Under the pieces are notes generated by a model, which had not been told where the DNA came from, did no database searches, and worked only from the letters and a program-made list of their open reading frames with translations. A stretch of DNA of 37,248 nucleotides from a virus, in IMG/VR virus record IMGVR_UViG_3300033388_001405, positions 1 to 37,248 of that record, one strand, 5' to 3'. This document shows positions 14,792 to 21,226 of the stretch, in pieces. Position 1 is the stretch's first letter. Every line of letters starts with the position of its first letter. The position numbers and the translations under genes are program-made.

Positions 14792-15540
14792 ATGCCAAGG
14801 CAGTAGATGTTATAGAAGTTCTTGTCACGGGTTACCAGGGACTCCAGTTGAGCCTTGTATGTCTTGTCGATATACTCGTTATCTTTATAGGTGCTGTGCA
14901 TGACAGTCATATGGAAGCTGATTTCCTCACCATCGACTATCGCAGTGTACTTACGCCTTACTGTCTTTTGTCCTGATTCTATCTTTGCTTGCAGCTCATC
15001 CCCGAATAGCTTTTGCCTTATCCAATGGGCTTCGTCTATAGGGTTGAATGTACCTATGATCTGTTTATAATCGGGCAAGTTCCCGCGTAAACGGAGATCG
15101 AGCTGGTTGAAGTCGTCTTCTGTGAATTCTGTCATCTCCTCAAGCCAGATGCTTGTGATACCCTGGATTGATTTGATTTTCTCGGGATCGTCAAGCCCGG
15201 TGTTGATGATCTGAGAACCGAACAGGGTGATTGTCATGTCGGTTTTATTGATTTGAGCCTTATCGGATAGACCCCATTCGATGATATACTCGCAGAATAG
15301 CTTAAATGTGGATGTTCTGGCAGATACCTTAGTCTTACGCAGGCATAGGAAGTTATGCACCCTACCCTCGCTTGCAGCCTTGAGAATGCGGATTAAGACC
15401 TTTTCAGCAGCAAAGTAACTCTTGCCCGATCCACCGCCCCCCATGAGTATCAACCATCTATCCTTATTGAACAGGAGGGGGAAGAACTTGGGGTTGATAC
15501 ATTCCTCGGCGTTGGTTAAGTCTATTATGGTTTTAGGCAT
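14653..15540 (-). CDS. Terminase large subunit, N-terminal ATPase part (frameshifted)
   Basis: Of 295 residues, about 252 are homologous. Walker A 'GGGGSGKS' lies at 34-41, the adenine or R motif region at 'CLRKTKVSARTSTF', Walker B 'SIWLEEMTE' at 130-138, and the coupling motif 'GTFNP' at 163-167. After 'NIYCLGMWGSLKG' the frame runs into 43 unrelated residues and stops at 14653, while the -1 frame carries the nuclease domain. The ATPase motor pumps DNA through the portal. The usual linker of about 20 residues between 'G.WG' and the nuclease motif is also short here, so a small deletion may be involved besides the frame break. Confidence 0.9.
   Translation of the reverse strand: MPKTIIDLTNAEECINPKFFPLLFNKDRWLILMGGGGSGKSYFAAEKVLIRILKAASEGRVHNFLCLRKTKVSARTSTFKLFCEYIIEWGLSDKAQINKTDMTITLFGSQIINTGLDDPEKIKSIQGITSIWLEEMTEFTEDDFNQLDLRLRGNLPDYKQIIGTFNPIDEAHWIRQKLFGDELQAKIESGQKTVRRKYTAIVDGEEISFHMTVMHSTYKDNEYIDKTYKAQLESLVTRDKNFYNIYCLGMWGSLKGLILMYSALTSVSASIHQQRLISHSRVMTCISRKYCTKRA
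14773..14779 (-). promoter_or_regulatory. Candidate -1 slippery heptamer in terminase
   Basis: On the coding strand the bases read A_AAG_GGG in the ATPase frame (codons AAG GGG, lysine and glycine), a textbook X_XXY_YYZ heptamer. Slipping back one base gives AAA GGG, again lysine and glycine, and continues directly into the nuclease frame. No clear stimulatory hairpin was found 5-9 nt downstream. It is the only one of five frame breaks in this window with such a site. Confidence 0.4.
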
Positions 15541-15543
15541 GAT

Positions 15544-15732
15544 TTAGCCCCCAGGCATATCACCAAAGAACCTCAGTGATTTTGGCTCAATCGGCGTCCA
15601 GTCCACCCAGCCATCCTTTGCTGTGCCTATTAAAATACCGGCAATTCTATCCTCTACCCTCTGAGTAGATAGATCACCAATGACCTGCTTGCCGCCATCT
15701 ATTGCATTGCCCGTAAATAGCAGATTCTTCAC
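15544..15732 (-). CDS. Hypothetical protein (62 aa)
   Basis: 62 residues, start overlapping the preceding stop by 4 nt and ending three bases before terminase. It has a Gly-rich central part ('IAGILIGTAKDGWVDWTPIEP') and no recognised motif. Packing between terminase and an upstream zinc-ribbon gene supports expression with packaging genes. Confidence 0.5.
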   Translation of the reverse strand: MKNLLFTGNAIDGGKQVIGDLSTQRVEDRIAGILIGTAKDGWVDWTPIEPKSLRFFGDMPGG

Positions 15733-15980
15733 TTTAAATCCTCCTTGATGGCCTCTATACCCTTGATGTATTTACGATAAGCCTTAAGGCTAGGTGGCCG
15801 AGACGCCCCACATCTTGAGCAGAAGAAAAAAGGCACTTTACTGGTATGCGATATACCAGTCCCAATGCCGCAATAGGTTTTATATTCAGTGAACCTATCT
15901 TCCTCTGGATGCCAATCATGCCCTGATTCTTGACATTCAATATAACCTTCGATTTGTTCCATTCTCTTTGTTAGATTCAT
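15729..15980 (-). CDS. Small zinc-ribbon protein (83 aa)
   Basis: 83 residues. 'ECQESGHDW' near the start and 'FFFCSRCGASRPP' at about 52-63 provide the Cys/His pairs of a zinc ribbon; the C-terminus is a basic helix ('KAYRKYIKGIEAIKEDLK'). The 'C..sGH.w ... f.C..CG' plan is known from many phage mini-proteins encoded next to terminase. A DNA- or terminase-partner role is possible, not shown. Confidence 0.6.
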   Translation of the reverse strand: MNLTKRMEQIEGYIECQESGHDWHPEEDRFTEYKTYCGIGTGISHTSKVPFFFCSRCGASRPPSLKAYRKYIKGIEAIKEDLK

Positions 15981-15991
15981 ATCATTCTCCC

Positions 15992-16402
15992 TTATACATC
16001 CTTCATCTTATCCGGCATCTTGACAGTTATTGATTCATCATTACTGGTTATGTCTGTGCGTTCTTTATGGCCGTGGTTATGCGATAGCAATAGCTTAGTA
16101 AGGCCTGAATCGTATTCTTTATTGAGACCTTTATTGTAGAGCATATTCTTACTTACTTGCTTTACCTTCTTTAAAGACACGGAAAAGTCGGGATGTACTT
16201 TAGCCCATTCATACAGCGTGTCTTCGCAAATTCCTATATAAACCGCTAGCCCACAATTACTTACAAGTTCTTCATTCTCTTTGGCGTAGCTGAAATAACC
16301 ATCCAGATAGTCTTTTGTGTTATACTCCTCTTTGTACTTCGTGGGTGCTCCTGTCTTCATGGTGTAGTTGTACTTCTTGGTTGTCTTTTCTTCTTCTGAC
16401 AT
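15992..16402 (-). CDS. Terminase small subunit
   Basis: Start chosen at the ATG ending at 16402, which has AAGGTGAG in front; a GTG ending at 16411 gives three more residues. The body has the DNA-binding layout of phage packaging proteins: an HTH-type unit 'GLAVYIGICEDTLYEWAKVHPDFSVSL' (seen in two parts), then 'KKVKQVSKNMLYNKGL' and 'LTKLLLSHNHGHKERTDI', the last matching 'f.Lkn..gykdk' in relatives. It should recognise the pac or cos site and hand DNA to the large subunit. It is the usual first packaging gene; two small ORFs lie between it and TerL. Confidence 0.82.
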   Translation of the reverse strand: MSEEEKTTKKYNYTMKTGAPTKYKEEYNTKDYLDGYFSYAKENEELVSNCGLAVYIGICEDTLYEWAKVHPDFSVSLKKVKQVSKNMLYNKGLNKEYDSGLTKLLLSHNHGHKERTDITSNDESITVKMPDKMKDV

Positions 16403-16407
16403 AGTTC

Positions 16408-16644
16408 TCACCTTAACGCATCGTCTATTGTGGCTTTATGGGTTGAGTTTCTGATTATTTCGTCCGTTGTCAATTCAATGCTTGTTGCCCCGCCGTAATG
16501 ATCTCCGTAATGCCTAAATGCAGATACCATCCAGAACTCTTGGTCTTTCCCTAGTACGATAAGGAATTCTTGGCTGCCTAAGTGCTGGATATCCACGTCT
16601 TTGTTTATGGTGCGAATATCGCCTATTTTGATATCTTTGTCCAT
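16408..16644 (-). CDS. Hypothetical protein (78 aa)
   Basis: 78 residues with an alternating strand pattern ('DIKIGDIRTINKDVDI', 'EFLIVLGKDQEFWMVSAF') reminiscent of a small SH3-like barrel. Start overlaps the preceding stop by one base (TAATG). No family recognised; second gene of the leftward operon. Confidence 0.5.
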   Translation of the reverse strand: MDKDIKIGDIRTINKDVDIQHLGSQEFLIVLGKDQEFWMVSAFRHYGDHYGGATSIELTTDEIIRNSTHKATIDDALR

Positions 16645-16823
16645 TATTTCCCTTTGATTGCCTTTTCGATTATATCCAGGTCGTATCTTATGAATTCATT
16701 CAGGATGTCCTCTGCTCTTTCGATTAAGAACGCCTGTTCAACGCATTTGCCACTCCTGAGGTTATCGAGCTTATTTACTATGGCGTGTGCGTCTGCTATA
16801 ATGTCGTCGATAGTGTCACTCAT
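16644..16823 (-). CDS. Small helical protein (59 aa), first leftward gene
   Basis: 59 residues, below common ORF cut-offs. Start ATG ends at 16823 with GTAGGAT upstream, where the AGGA may serve as SD although it overlaps the -10 region of the leftward promoter. It is helical ('DTIDDIIADAHAIVNKLDNL', 'AFLIERAEDILNEFI'). It is the first gene after the divergent control region and its stop overlaps the next start, so it is almost certainly in the operon. No family recognised. Confidence 0.55.
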   Translation of the reverse strand: MSDTIDDIIADAHAIVNKLDNLRSGKCVEQAFLIERAEDILNEFIRYDLDIIEKAIKGK

Positions 16824-16833
16824 AACATTGTAT

Positions 16834-16862
16834 ATCCTACCCTAAATAATGGCACTTGTCAA
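16834..16862 (-). promoter_or_regulatory. Leftward promoter PL
   Basis: Minus-strand -35 TTGACA (16857-16862), 17-nt spacer, -10 TAGGAT (16834-16839). The spacer ends with TTTAGGG, nearly identical to the promoter at 25346-25374. A second copy of the -35 word (16897-16902) stands exactly 40 bp upstream, also followed after 16 nt by AGGG and a weak -10 (TGAATT, 16875-16880), and may be a second promoter or a regulator site. PL should drive the packaging and virion block. Confidence 0.65.
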
Positions 16863-16915
16863 ACAAATTACCAGAATTCACCCTATTTATTAGGCTTGTC
16901 AAGCATTCTTTTTGA

Positions 16916-16964
16916 AAATAAACACATTCTTTACGGTGTGAGCAATGGGGATTTATGTTTATTT
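16916..16964. repeat. 9-bp inverted repeat in divergent control region
   Basis: AAATAAACA at 16916-16924 and its exact complement TGTTTATTT at 16956-16964, with centres 40 bp apart (about four helix turns). They lie between the left and right promoters. This is the layout of a pair of operator half-sites or two single operators facing each other. The best candidate ligand in the window is the XRE regulator at 18742-18969, but no direct evidence links them. Confidence 0.4.
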
Positions 16965-16996
16965 CTCACTTTCTTAATTATTTTCATGGATTTAAT

Positions 16997-17026
16997 TTGA
17001 CAAAAAGGTTTTAGGTGTTATATTGT
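16997..17026 (+). promoter_or_regulatory. Rightward promoter PR
   Basis: Plus-strand -35 TTGACA (16997-17002), 18-nt spacer and -10 TATTGT (17021-17026). The region is AT-rich and the first gene begins 42 bp further on with an AAAGGA site. The spacer has TTTTAGG, part of the AGGG motif seen in other promoters here. PR should start the rightward early operon. Confidence 0.65.
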
Positions 17027-17067
17027 AAATGAATGTTAATTACTATTTTATTTTAAAGGACAAGATT

Positions 17068-17319
17068 ATGAGTGAACCAACGTACGCAGCAGTAAAGAGA
17101 ATAGGAAACTATAAGGTAACGGCAGTTGAGACAGTCCAGAAGACCCATAAGGGCACGAACATGCTTCTAGAGGAGATTGAGAATGTCATGCTTGACGAGG
17201 TGCTGTTTAAAGGCACAACTCTAGAGCTCGCTATCTTCGATGCTATGAAACAGATCGAAAAGGAAGGCAAATGTGATATGTCTAACTTGAAAGTGAGTGC
17301 CCGCCCTTTTCCCGGCTAG
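17068..17319 (+). CDS. Hypothetical protein, first rightward gene (83 aa)
   Basis: Start chosen at 17068 because AAAGGA lies 9 nt upstream; the frame is open 13 codons further but overlaps the promoter. 83 residues with a strand-helix layout ('YKVTAVETVQKTHKGTN', 'LELAIFDAMKQIEKEG'). The last codons fall in the first copy of a 70-bp tandem duplication. No family recognised. As first gene after PR it may act in takeover or regulation. Confidence 0.6.
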   Translation: MSEPTYAAVKRIGNYKVTAVETVQKTHKGTNMLLEEIENVMLDEVLFKGTTLELAIFDAMKQIEKEGKCDMSNLKVSARPFPG

Positions 17320-17423
17320 CCAAAGCAGGCCAGAGCGAGAACATGGCCGATCAAACTTGAAAGTGAGTGCCCGCCCTTTTCCCGGCTAGCCAAAGCAGGC
17401 CAGAGCGAGAACATGGCCGATCA
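17284..17423. repeat. 70-bp perfect tandem duplication
   Basis: Bases 17284-17353 and 17354-17423 are identical over 70 bp. Each copy holds the end of the first early gene's coding words, the stop, and the start ATGGCCGATC of the next gene. In copy 1 that start reads only five codons before a stop, in copy 2 it opens the 195-residue gene. The identity means it is either very recent or an assembly effect. Confidence 0.95.
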
Positions 17424-18000
17424 GAAACCCGCTGGTACTACAACAAGGCAAAGCAGTACGGGCACTCAGTCGAGTGGTTCAGACGGCAATACCTTGGAGA
17501 ATGGTACGCCTGACTACACCCCCGCTGTGGGTGACGTGGTGGAGTTTGAGTACAGGAATACGATTCGTAGAGGTATCGTATTCTGTGCTGAACACAGTGA
17601 CAGGGATAGAGTCTTAACCTCTTGCGGTTCATGGGATATCTTTATCTCTGATTGTCCAGATGTGGTATTTATTAAGAAATCTGGGTTATTATTTCACAGA
17701 AGTGACTCTGAGGGATGCGACCTCGTCAAGGCCTACTTCGCCCAGCCCACCTTCACCGGCTCCTACACTGCTTGCCAGCAGCAGTGGATTGAGCATCATG
17801 GGCTGAAGGTTGGTGATAAGGTTAAGGTAGTGCGGGAGTATGAAAATTACGAACAGGGTTGCTCATCGGTATCAATAGAAGGAGATGCAGATTATGTTGG
17901 TAAGGTGGTTATTATCACTAGGATTACTAGCACGGCTATATATGTCAAAATGGGAGATAGAGCAAATTTCTTCCCTTACTTTGTCTTGGAATCAGCATGA
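17413..18000 (+). CDS. Hypothetical protein with paired VGD motifs (195 aa)
   Basis: 195 residues. The first 35 are Ser/Thr/Gly-rich and probably flexible. Two similar starts of small barrel domains follow: 'AVGDVVEFEYRNTIRRGIVF' at about 39 and 'LKVGDKVKVVREYENYEQG' at about 132. 'VGD.V.v.r....' openings are common in phage KOW or SH3-like domains. The start lies in copy 2 of the tandem duplication with only a weak GAGCGAGA site. Function unknown. Confidence 0.6.
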   Translation: MADQKPAGTTTRQSSTGTQSSGSDGNTLENGTPDYTPAVGDVVEFEYRNTIRRGIVFCAEHSDRDRVLTSCGSWDIFISDCPDVVFIKKSGLLFHRSDSEGCDLVKAYFAQPTFTGSYTACQQQWIEHHGLKVGDKVKVVREYENYEQGCSSVSIEGDADYVGKVVIITRITSTAIYVKMGDRANFFPYFVLESA

Positions 18001-18087
18001 ACCAAGGGACTGAACCCCCCACAAGTTGCCCCCGGCCTAACGGCTTGGGGTAGCATTTAAGACTATTATTATTAAAAGGATATTATT

Positions 18088-18282
18088 ATGGCAAAGCAGA
18101 AACCGATAGTTGTAGACGAAAGAACGCACGAGATTCTCAGGAGAGAAGCTTTGGCGCGGATGACCGAAGATGCAGCAAAGGGAACCGGAAGGAACATCTC
18201 TATGGGCAGGCTCTTGAAGAACATCGCTGACGAGATCAACGAAGCCAGGGATTTCCCGAACCTCCCGGAACAATCTAACTAA
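18088..18282 (+). CDS. Small ribbon-helix-helix-like protein (64 aa)
   Basis: 64 residues, AAAGGA site. The strand-like 'QKPIVVDERTHEILRREAL' followed by a polar link and 'NISMGRLLKNIADEINEA' fits the size and order of small phage ribbon-helix-helix regulators, in which the last helix follows an 'S...L.n.IadE' turn. It may repress early promoters. An 18029-18050 GC-rich hairpin lies just upstream. Alternative: a non-DNA-binding helical mini-protein. Confidence 0.5.
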   Translation: MAKQKPIVVDERTHEILRREALARMTEDAAKGTGRNISMGRLLKNIADEINEARDFPNLPEQSN

Positions 18283-18304
18283 CCCCCCTTTAAGGAATGA
18301 GAGA

Positions 18305-18706
18305 ATGAGCAAGATTCAATTAACAGACAATATGACAACAATCGTGAACAAAATGTCTGATGGAAACCCCGGTGCTATTACGGCAATGATGGAAATGCTA
18401 TCAAAGGGCACAGAGATTGACCCTCAAGCTATGATGGGTGGATTGGGTGCAATCTTAGGATTAGACACCCTCGGTATTTACGGCTCTGACATTTACATCC
18501 TCTGGAGCGACCAGTGCAACAGGGACGTAAGGGAGCTTTTGATGCTCTTGAGAGCTAATCAGCTTGGTTTTGTTAGTAGTGATAAGATTATAGCCAATGC
18601 CAAAGACCAAATGCGAGAGGTTAAGTTTACGCAAGAAGAAATGGATGGATTCAACGATCAGGTTTGCGAACGTCTACCAGAATTCCAGCAACGGCAGCCA
18701 GCCTAA
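18305..18706 (+). CDS. Conserved phage protein of unknown function (133 aa)
   Basis: 133 residues. 'MSDGNPGAITAMMEM', 'GLGAILGLDTLGIYGSDIYILWSDQCNRDVRELLMLLRANQLGFVS' (read as consecutive motifs) form a pattern I recognise from many unrelated phages and mobile elements, always as a small early protein of unknown role. Preceded by the ACCCCC-CTTTA-AGGA leader shared with its three neighbours. The family is conserved but not named. Confidence 0.65.
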   Translation: MSKIQLTDNMTTIVNKMSDGNPGAITAMMEMLSKGTEIDPQAMMGGLGAILGLDTLGIYGSDIYILWSDQCNRDVRELLMLLRANQLGFVSSDKIIANAKDQMREVKFTQEEMDGFNDQVCERLPEFQQRQPA

Positions 18707-18741
18707 CCCCCCCCCTTAACCCTTTATTGAGGAATAGAAAG

Positions 18742-18969
18742 ATGGACATAGGAACGAGAATTAAAATCGCCCGGCTAGCAACTAATACGAGCGTCGAGAA
18801 GGTAGTGGCGTTGGCTGAAATAAGCAGGAATTATCTGTCCCTCTTGGAGAATAACAAAAAAGACCCCAGCTTAAAGATGTTAAAGAAAATAGCGTACGCA
18901 ATACAGTGCCCCGTGACATTCCTTGTTTCAGATGCTCCATTGTGGCACGTTAATATAAGAATGCGATAA
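18742..18969 (+). CDS. XRE/Cro-type transcription regulator (75 aa)
   Basis: Start chosen at 18742 (GAGGAATAGAAAG before ATG). 75 residues forming a single HTH_3 domain: 'GTRIKIARLATNTSVEKVVALAEISRNYLSLLENNKKDPSLKMLKKIAYAI', seen as helix 1, the HTH 'SVEKVVALAEISRNYLSLLE', and the closing helices. The size matches Cro-like or stand-alone phage regulators with no oligomerisation or protease domain. It probably binds operators in the divergent region at 16.9 kb. There is no partner CI-like repressor in view. Confidence 0.82.
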   Translation: MDIGTRIKIARLATNTSVEKVVALAEISRNYLSLLENNKKDPSLKMLKKIAYAIQCPVTFLVSDAPLWHVNIRMR

Positions 18970-18992
18970 CCCCCTTTATAGGAGTATATGAA

Positions 18993-19310
18993 ATGAGTAC
19001 AGAATTAGAAGCAAGATTGAAAGAAGCGGAAGCGAAACTAAGCGGGAACGCAGCCGACAGAGCCGCCTTGTTCGGAGTAAAAGATGTAATTGACGGCGAG
19101 ATAGCCAACCTCAAGCAGCAGATCGAGGACGGGAAGAAGCCGAAGACCATGATTGGAGATGTTGTCCTCTCTCAGAATGGACATAAAGGGATAGTACTTG
19201 ACTCAAACAAAGGCCTTATGGTTCACTGGGAAGACGGGCTGATTTGCAAAGCTAATGAACCGCACGAAGTCAAAGGAAATCCTCTTTTTAATATCTTCGA
19301 CGGCCATTAA
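18993..19310 (+). CDS. Coiled coil plus KOW-like domain protein (105 aa)
   Basis: 105 residues. Residues 1-50 are a coiled coil ('LEARLKEAEAKLSGNAADRA', 'EIANLKQQIEDGKK'), residues 53-90 a small barrel ('IGDVVLSQNGHKGIVLDSNKG', 'VHWEDG') like KOW or SH3 modules in phage proteins. A nucleic-acid or RNA-polymerase-binding role is possible. Preceded by the shared ACCCCC-CTTTA-AGGAG leader. Not a recognised named family. Confidence 0.55.
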   Translation: MSTELEARLKEAEAKLSGNAADRAALFGVKDVIDGEIANLKQQIEDGKKPKTMIGDVVLSQNGHKGIVLDSNKGLMVHWEDGLICKANEPHEVKGNPLFNIFDGH

Positions 19311-19320
19311 AACCCAACAC

Positions 19321-19352
19321 ACTCCCCACGCTCCGGCGTATCTATGGGGAGT
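19321..19352 (+). other. Intergenic hairpin
   Basis: Perfect 8-bp arms ACTCCCCA (19321-19328) and TGGGGAGT (19345-19352), with a small GC stem inside the 16-nt loop. It follows a stop codon by 10 nt but lacks a T tract, so it is unlikely to be a full terminator. It may protect mRNA ends or separate translation units. Confidence 0.45.
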
Positions 19353-19388
19353 ATAACCCCCGCCCTTTATCTTAGGAGATATAGAATT

Positions 19389-19682
19389 ATGGAATTTAAA
19401 TATACAGTTGAACCCGGGTCAAGCAGACAGGCTTGGAAAGTCCTCGAAAATGGCGAATTGATTGCTGTATGCCAGAACGAAACCAATGCCGTAACCGTAA
19501 CAGACCTCCTGAACCAGCACGACACCCTCAAGAAGAAAGAGGCATTGCTTGATGAGACTGTGCCGTGGATTGAACTTTACAAGGGCGTAATGCTTAAATA
19601 TGGCGATGGTACCCTCCCGAATACCAAAAAGGGTTTGATTACAATAGAAGCTCTCTTGGCTAAGATTAAGGAGCTAAAATGA
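19389..19682 (+). CDS. Hypothetical protein (97 aa)
   Basis: Start chosen at 19389 (TTAGGAG upstream). 97 residues: an N-terminal strand pair ('EFKYTVEPGSSRQAWKVLENG') followed by helices with coiled-coil trend to 'LLAKIKELK'. The stop overlaps the next start by 4 nt (ATGA). Typical of small phage early proteins that carry a beta hairpin and a helical end. No named family. Confidence 0.6.
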   Translation: MEFKYTVEPGSSRQAWKVLENGELIAVCQNETNAVTVTDLLNQHDTLKKKEALLDETVPWIELYKGVMLKYGDGTLPNTKKGLITIEALLAKIKELK

Positions 19683-19930
19683 TAACCCCAGAAATACTAA
19701 AGAAGCTGAATTTGAAAGCCGTTCCGTTCTCTGAGATCGGAGAGGGGCAGACGTTTAATATTCTTGTCGATTTCGCTACACCTGATTGCGTTGCATTTCT
19801 TCAGAGAAGGTTAGTTGGCGACAACATCGAGTTTCATGACGGCTCTCCATGCTGTGTACCAGCCAAGCACCATATGAATACTACCGTCTACGTCCCTGTA
19901 TGGCGTCCAACTAAGGAGATAGTCAAATGA
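19679..19930 (+). CDS. Hypothetical protein (83 aa)
   Basis: 83 residues, coupled to both neighbours by 4-nt overlaps. Mixed alpha/beta with two adjacent Cys ('GSPCCVPAKHHMNT') and nearby His, possibly metal-binding. No family recognised. Confidence 0.55.
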   Translation: MITPEILKKLNLKAVPFSEIGEGQTFNILVDFATPDCVAFLQRRLVGDNIEFHDGSPCCVPAKHHMNTTVYVPVWRPTKEIVK

Positions 19931-20220
19931 AGAAATTCGCAAAGACAAGGAAGTTCTTATCCTCCATAGCCAGGGATGGATTATTGAAGACTCTGGCTAA
20001 TATGTACCCCGGTGCTAATGTAAGGATCAGCCAAAGCATTAAGCCGGCGTCAGAGGCCATCCGTTACCGTAAGCGAGCACAGGCCGCAGAAACCAAGCTC
20101 GCAAGCGCCTCATACGCTCTAAGTCAGATCGAAGCCAGAACAGCACCTAGTGTAGATTATACGCCGCGAAGCATTCTTCACGCAATAGCCCAAGCAGGTT
20201 ACCGGGAAACTATAAATTAA
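19927..20220 (+). CDS. Basic hypothetical protein (97 aa)
   Basis: 97 residues, strongly basic N-terminus ('KKFAKTRKFLSSIARDG') and a helical Ala-rich centre ('YRKRAQAAETKLASASYAL'). Basic helices suggest nucleic-acid contact. Overlaps the preceding gene by 4 nt. No family recognised. Confidence 0.55.
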   Translation: MKKFAKTRKFLSSIARDGLLKTLANMYPGANVRISQSIKPASEAIRYRKRAQAAETKLASASYALSQIEARTAPSVDYTPRSILHAIAQAGYRETIN

Positions 20221-20236
20221 CACAGGGAGTAATGAT

Positions 20237-20347
20237 ATGAGCAAGTACGACTATTTAAGCCTAAAGTGTTTCGGTCGAGAGTATCGACACTTGACCGCAG
20301 ACGATCAAATAACAATTGTAGACCTTTATAACGAGAGGAATGAATAA
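20237..20347 (+). CDS. Mini-protein (36 aa)
   Basis: 36 residues, start 20237 after GGGAG. Contains 'LSLKCFGREYRHLTADDQIT'. It ends two bases before the start chosen for the coiled-coil gene. Good ribosome site and spacing make it plausible; function unknown. Confidence 0.45.
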   Translation: MSKYDYLSLKCFGREYRHLTADDQITIVDLYNERNE

Positions 20348-20348
20348 C

Positions 20349-21218
20349 ATGAGTACTGAATTGACCGTATTTAATGAATTTGAAACAGGCTTGGTATTAC
20401 TTGAAGCATCTAATGCCGAAATGGAGTTTGATAACTCACCGGATGGACTGGCAGAACGCCGAGCTTGGTACAAGAAGTTCCGTAAGGGAACTAATGCACT
20501 TCCTAAGCTACGCAAGGCAACGAATGATGAATCTCAAAAGAAAATCAAAGACTGCAACGCCGAAGCTAAGGCCATCCAGTCACGCCTTGACATCATGGAA
20601 CTTCCACACAAGACCATCCTTGACGCAGAAGAAGCCCGTGTCCAAAAAGAAATTGACGATCTCGCAGAAAAGAACCGCCTGGAAGCCGAAGCAAAAGAAG
20701 CCGAGCGGCTCAAAGAACTTGAGGAACGCGAAGCCAAGGCGCAGGCTATTATCGACAAAGCTGCAGAAGTTGAAGCTGCACTTGTAGCCAAGCAGGTGGC
20801 CGATGAGCTCGAAAAGCAGATCGAAGCTGATAAGCTCAAGGCAGTTGAAGAAGCCAAGCAGAAAGCCGTACAGGAAGCCAAGGAAGCGGCAGAAAAGGTC
20901 GAGGATGACAAGAAAGCCGCTGCTGCATTAGCCGAGAAGGAAAAAGCTGAAGCAATCGCCGAGACTAAACGCAAAGCCGAGGCTGAAGCTGAACGACTTA
21001 AAAAAGAGATCTCCGACAAGTACGCCAAAGAACAGACTGAGAAAGAGGAAGCTAAAAAGATCGAAGCTGACCGCATTGCGGATCAAGCCCACAGGGCAAA
21101 AGTTGAACAGCTGATAGTCTGTGACCTCAACACAATACTCCGTGATATTAAAACGGCAGACCTAATTCTCCGTGCCCTTAAACAGGGTTCAATTCGAAAT
21201 GTAGATATCAAATACTAA
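20349..21218 (+). CDS. TolA-like coiled-coil protein of the recombination cluster
   Basis: Start chosen at 20349 because AGAGG is 10 nt upstream; 20340 is too close to it. About 289 residues. An N-terminal domain ('YKKFRKGTNALPKLRKATND', 'RLDIMELPHKTILDAEEARV') is followed by an Ala/Glu/Lys coiled coil over roughly 100-255 and a short folded end ('LIVCDLNTILRDIKTADLIL'). Proteins with this plan (DUF1351-like) sit directly before exonuclease and annealing genes in many phages, as here (8-nt gap to the YqaJ gene). It probably supports recombination or nuclease assembly. Confidence 0.7.
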   Translation: MSTELTVFNEFETGLVLLEASNAEMEFDNSPDGLAERRAWYKKFRKGTNALPKLRKATNDESQKKIKDCNAEAKAIQSRLDIMELPHKTILDAEEARVQKEIDDLAEKNRLEAEAKEAERLKELEEREAKAQAIIDKAAEVEAALVAKQVADELEKQIEADKLKAVEEAKQKAVQEAKEAAEKVEDDKKAAAALAEKEKAEAIAETKRKAEAEAERLKKEISDKYAKEQTEKEEAKKIEADRIADQAHRAKVEQLIVCDLNTILRDIKTADLILRALKQGSIRNVDIKY

Positions 21219-21226
21219 GGAGTATC

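Noticed and set aside
16875-16902. Second full leftward promoter 40 bp upstream of PL.
   Set aside because: The -35 is perfect, but the -10 (TGAATT) is weak, so it is noted only as a possible site under PL and not listed as its own promoter.
18029-18050. GC-rich hairpin CCCC-GGCC-TAAC-GGCT-GGGG as an intrinsic terminator.
   Set aside because: It has an internal mismatch and no T tract; a terminator there would also cut off the whole early operon.
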